From NCBI GenBank assembly GCA_964483625.1, contig CAZABB010000057.1, positions 1-8,701 of the forward strand: a DNA stretch of 8,701 bases. Reading direction: 5' to 3'. Below, one piece after another: positions 6,467 to 8,701 of this stretch (positions within the stretch are counted from its first letter, which is position 1; each line of letters begins with the position of its first letter). Origin of the DNA: JAFGQU01 sp964483625. GTDB taxonomy: Bacteria > Omnitrophota > Gorgyraeia > Duberdicusellales > 4484-171. Position numbers and translations under genes: made by a program. Under the pieces are notes generated by a model. It did no database searches and had not been told where the DNA came from. It worked only from the letters and a program-made list of their open reading frames with translations.

Positions 6467-7264
6467 ATGAGAAAGTGTGTAACTTTTTTAGTGATAACGG
6501 TCTTGCTCCTTGCGGTGCTGTGGGCCGCCAAGGATGCCCTGGCCGAATTCTTCCTGACGCGGCTGGTACGGCGGACGACGGGATTTGTCATTACCGTAGA
6601 TCGCGTTGATGTGGGCCTGATGAACGCGTCGCTTCAGATCGAAGGGGTGAAAGTTTTTAATCCGGCAAGTATCCGGGATACATTTGTTGCCGATGTCCCC
6701 CTGATATATTTCGATTGCGAATTATTCGATCTGTTCAGAGGGACCATATACCTGCGTGACCTCAAGATCCATATCAATGAGCTTGTTATGGTGAAAAATG
6801 AGGCCGGACTCTCCAACCTCGAAGCCTTCGCCGGAGTCTTTGCGTCTTCGGAAACTCCGGAACTGGAAGAAAAATTCCCCTCTGTTCCCGGGAGGGTAAT
6901 CGAGTCGGTTCCGCAACTGAAGATCGGAATATTCGAATTCGTTTTAAAGAAGATAGTCTATAAACGCTATTCGTCCGACGGAGATCCGCGGACGTTCGAG
7001 ATTACGGCAAATTATCGCCAGCGTCTGACCAATGTGACCAGTATCGGAGGATTGCTGCGGCCGTTAGGATTCCTGGCGGTGAATAAACTCATTCCCTTAA
7101 GCGGTTCGGTCGCCGCCCAGTCTGATTCCGGTAAAAAGGCGCCGGCTTCTCCCGACGTATCTTCCCCGGAGACGGAAAATCCCGGAGTCCCTCAACCGAA
7201 AGAAGCGCTGCTTTCATCCGAACAGGACGGCGCCGGAGATCCTTCCGGCGGAAAAACAGAATAA
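6467..7264 (+). CDS. AsmA-like membrane-anchored protein, short form
   Basis: A 265-residue protein with one N-terminal hydrophobic segment (about residues 5-23, preceded by MRKC), which reads as a signal anchor with the rest in the periplasm. Residues about 40-120 have the look of AsmA/TamB-family N-termini: a VDRVDVGLMNASLQIEGVKV strand pair, then D-x-P-L-I-Y-F and a GTIYLRDLKI segment ending in NEAGLSNLEAF. Full AsmA-family proteins are much longer and act in outer-membrane lipid or protein transport; this one keeps only the anchor-proximal part. The last 50 or so residues (215-265) are rich in Ser, Pro, Glu and Gly and look disordered. The start is supported by AGGTGA just upstream. It follows GH65 by 40 nt, so it is probably co-transcribed, though no link to sugar metabolism is evident. 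The family assignment is by sequence style only. Confidence 0.6.
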   Translation: MRKCVTFLVITVLLLAVLWAAKDALAEFFLTRLVRRTTGFVITVDRVDVGLMNASLQIEGVKVFNPASIRDTFVADVPLIYFDCELFDLFRGTIYLRDLKIHINELVMVKNEAGLSNLEAFAGVFASSETPELEEKFPSVPGRVIESVPQLKIGIFEFVLKKIVYKRYSSDGDPRTFEITANYRQRLTNVTSIGGLLRPLGFLAVNKLIPLSGSVAAQSDSGKKAPASPDVSSPETENPGVPQPKEALLSSEQDGAGDPSGGKTE

Positions 7265-7301
7265 GTCGACTGAAATGGGGCCTCAAAGGAATACAAAACA
7301 T

Positions 7302-8222
7302 ATGTTTGCGCTTACTTCGGTATGGAATATTTCTGAAAAAAAAGATATTGCCGCGGCCTTGAGTCGGATGAAAGACATCGGGTTTGATGCGGTTGAGGCC
7401 GGATATAATCTCCCCGCCGGCAAACTGGATGAATTCTTCCGGCTGACGAAAAAACTCGGTTTGAAAATCGTCAGTGCGCATAATTTCTGTCCCCTTCCTC
7501 CCGGTGGTCCCCGCCGGTATTATTGCGATTATTATCGTCTTTCCTCGCAAAACCCCCGGGAGGCGCAGGCTGCCCTGCGGTTTACCAAAGAGACGATCGA
7601 TGCTGCCGCGGCAATGCAGGTGCCGGTCGTGGTTATTCATGCCGGGATGGTTGAGGTGGATCATCGTTGGGTGAGAGGATTGTTTGATCTGTATCGCCAG
7701 GGGAAAAGAGATACGCAGGAATTCGCCGACCTGAAACATCAAATCCTTAACCGGAGACAGGAACGGGCGGAACCGTTTCTTGCTACGGTTACTGAGGCGC
7801 TGAGAATTCTTCTTCCCTACGCGGCCGAGCGTCAGGTGATCCTGGCGCTGGAGAACCGCTATTACCCGCATGAGATACCATCGAAGGATGAATTCGCACG
7901 ACTGTTCTCAGAATTCGCATCCTTGGGCCTTGCGTACTGGCATGATGTCGGTCATGCCTGTGTAGCCGAGCATATGGGGTTTGCCGCCGATGACGATTAT
8001 CTCGGCACGTTTTCCCCGTATCTGGCAGGTATGCATCTGCATGATGTGCGGGGAGTGGAGGACCATCTTGCCCCGTTCTCGGGCGAGGTGGATTTTGCCC
8101 GGTGGAAAAAATACCTGCGGGATGATTCGGTGATCAAAGTGATCGAGGTCCATCCCAAAGCGAATGAGAAGGAATTGAGAACGGCACTGCGGAAGCTGGA
8201 GGATGTATGTTCTCTTGGGTGA
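7302..8222 (+). CDS. Sugar phosphate isomerase/epimerase-like TIM barrel (xylose isomerase-like/AP endonuclease 2 fold)
   Basis: A 306-residue soluble protein of the xylose-isomerase-like TIM-barrel family. The residues that bind the divalent metal in this fold can be placed: VEAGYN with E32, VVIHAG with H113, LALENR with E184, HDVGHA with D215/H218, MHLHDV with H245/H247, and VIEVHP with E282. This is a full set, so an active enzyme is likely. Members include sugar isomerases, epimerases, inosose dehydratases and endonuclease IV; the substrate cannot be decided here. The start at 7302 (MFALTSVWN) is preferred because the family begins at this strand and AAAGGA lies 11 nt upstream. The Met at 7275 has no ribosome site and adds nine polar residues. 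It ends the run of co-directional genes, 37 nt after the AsmA-like gene, which suggests a role in carbohydrate metabolism by context only. Confidence 0.8.
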   Translation: MFALTSVWNISEKKDIAAALSRMKDIGFDAVEAGYNLPAGKLDEFFRLTKKLGLKIVSAHNFCPLPPGGPRRYYCDYYRLSSQNPREAQAALRFTKETIDAAAAMQVPVVVIHAGMVEVDHRWVRGLFDLYRQGKRDTQEFADLKHQILNRRQERAEPFLATVTEALRILLPYAAERQVILALENRYYPHEIPSKDEFARLFSEFASLGLAYWHDVGHACVAEHMGFAADDDYLGTFSPYLAGMHLHDVRGVEDHLAPFSGEVDFARWKKYLRDDSVIKVIEVHPKANEKELRTALRKLEDVCSLG

Positions 8223-8236
8223 TTTTTCATTCTCTG

Positions 8237-8294
8237 AGTCTCTGGTCTTTAGTATTTAGTTCTCAGATAGACTATCGACTGTCGACGAATGACT
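8237..8294. repeat. Mirrored array of degenerate AGTCNNT-like heptads
   Basis: Four 7-bp units run forward: AGTCTCT (8237), GGTCTTT (8244), AGTATTT (8251), AGTTCTC (8258). After a 2-bp centre (AG), four more run in the opposite sense: ATAGACT (8267), ATCGACT (8274), GTCGACG (8281), AATGACT (8288). Reverse-complemented, these read as AGTCTAT, AGTCGAT, CGTCGAC and AGTCATT. Both halves thus share a 7-bp period and an AGT(C) core. The arms can pair only in short AGT/ACT steps, except for the near-perfect outer unit. Function unknown. Confidence 0.6.
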
Positions 8295-8300
8295 GCATCC

Positions 8301-8328
8301 TTGTCCCGAATCATATTGTATATAGAAT
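8301..8328 (+). promoter_or_regulatory. Candidate promoter of the response-regulator gene
   Basis: TTGTCC (8301-8306, four of six to the -35 consensus) is followed after 16 bp by TAGAAT (8323-8328, five of six to the -10 consensus). This leaves a leader of about 17 nt before the ATG at 8352. No convincing Shine-Dalgarno site is seen in that AT-rich leader. Confidence 0.5.
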
Positions 8329-8351
8329 ATTTTTTGAGATAATAATATTAT

Positions 8352-8701
8352 ATGGATAAGAAAATCCTTATTATTTCGCCCGACAACAATTTACTTGAGG
8401 TGTTGAATTTCTGTTTCGACGGCTGGGGATACGAGGTTTCTTTGCGTAACTGGGTCCATCACGATATCAAGTCGATCAAGAAGATATCTCCCGATGTCAT
8501 CGTCATGGACGTATGCCTGGCCAAGAAGACACAGCTTGAGGTCTGCCGTCTGCTGAAAGACGATTTTACGACCGCGTTTATTCCCGTGATTACTCTGATC
8601 AATAAACGGCAGCTGCGTACCCAGTTATTGTCTCTTAAGCACGGGGTCGATGATTATCTGATCAAACCTTTTGACCACCGTGAGCTTGAGGCGCGTGTCG
8701 G
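8352..8701 (+). CDS. Response-regulator receiver domain with atypical acidic pocket, 3'-truncated by the window
   Basis: The first 116 residues form a CheY-like receiver. The phosphoacceptor is D53 in DVIVMDV, the conserved Thr is T81 in PVITLIN, and the Lys-Pro pair is K105-P106 in YLIKPF. The loop after strand 1 reads IISPDNN, so the usual pair of Mg-binding acidic residues is Ser9-Pro10, with only D11 nearby. Phosphorylation by the normal Mg-dependent route may therefore be weakened or absent. The output domain lies beyond the window, so the target and type (transcription factor, diguanylate cyclase, stand-alone) are unknown. The start ATG at 8352 directly follows the AT palindrome at 8342-8351 and lacks a clear ribosome site, but the encoded MDKKILII is the expected first beta-strand. 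It has its own candidate promoter and is probably not part of the preceding operon. Confidence 0.85.
   Translation, partial: MDKKILIISPDNNLLEVLNFCFDGWGYEVSLRNWVHHDIKSIKKISPDVIVMDVCLAKKTQLEVCRLLKDDFTTAFIPVITLINKRQLRTQLLSLKHGVDDYLIKPFDHRELEARV

Noticed and set aside
7089..7871. 260-codon minus-strand open frame
   Set aside because: Antisense to the AsmA-like and TIM-barrel genes; rich in Arg, Pro and His as expected of a shadow frame, with no ribosome site.

Overview
This is a bacterial stretch of medium GC with compact genes and good Shine-Dalgarno sites. The gene set is a Rv2006-type trehalose/alpha-glucan cassette, a tubulin/FtsZ-like GTPase with a lysine-rich tail, an AsmA-like envelope protein, a xylose-isomerase-like TIM barrel and a response regulator. 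It fits an uncultivated Gram-negative lineage such as Omnitrophota or a PVC relative. That placement is inference from gene content and style; there is no rRNA or marker gene to fix it.

Layout. (1) 1-482: the 3' two thirds of a cofactor-dependent phosphoglycerate mutase (gpmA, + strand). It is joined at about position 80-100 to a fragment of an unrelated 4Fe-4S membrane protein read on the - strand. Both genes lack their N-termini and meet head to head, so this is either an assembly chimera or a real rearrangement breakpoint. (2) 483-647: a cluster of GC-rich inverted repeats, then a clean bidirectional terminator between convergent genes. (3) 648-2036 (-): a tubulin/FtsZ superfamily protein with about 92 N-terminal residues of histone-H1-like Lys/Ala/Thr repeats. 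(4) 2037-2400: a divergent intergenic region with a near-consensus promoter for each side. (5) 2401-8222 (+): four closely spaced co-directional genes, likely one operon: a beta-phosphoglucomutase-like HAD fused to trehalose-6-phosphate phosphatase, a GH65 disaccharide phosphorylase, an AsmA-like membrane-anchored protein, and a sugar isomerase/epimerase-like TIM barrel. (6) 8223-8351: a spacer with a mirrored array of AGTCNNT-like heptads and a promoter. (7) 8352 to the window end: the receiver domain of a response regulator with an unusual acidic pocket.

How the genes may work together. An inverting GH65 phosphorylase would release beta-glucose 1-phosphate from an alpha-linked disaccharide. 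The N-terminal HAD domain of the preceding gene would convert this to glucose 6-phosphate, and its C-terminal domain would dephosphorylate trehalose 6-phosphate. The same three domains in the same order are fused in one chain in Mycobacterium tuberculosis Rv2006 (OtsB1); here the chain is split in two.

The most unusual items are the tubulin-like GTPase with a nucleic-acid-binding-style tail, the heptad-repeat inverted array and the chimeric junction at the left edge.
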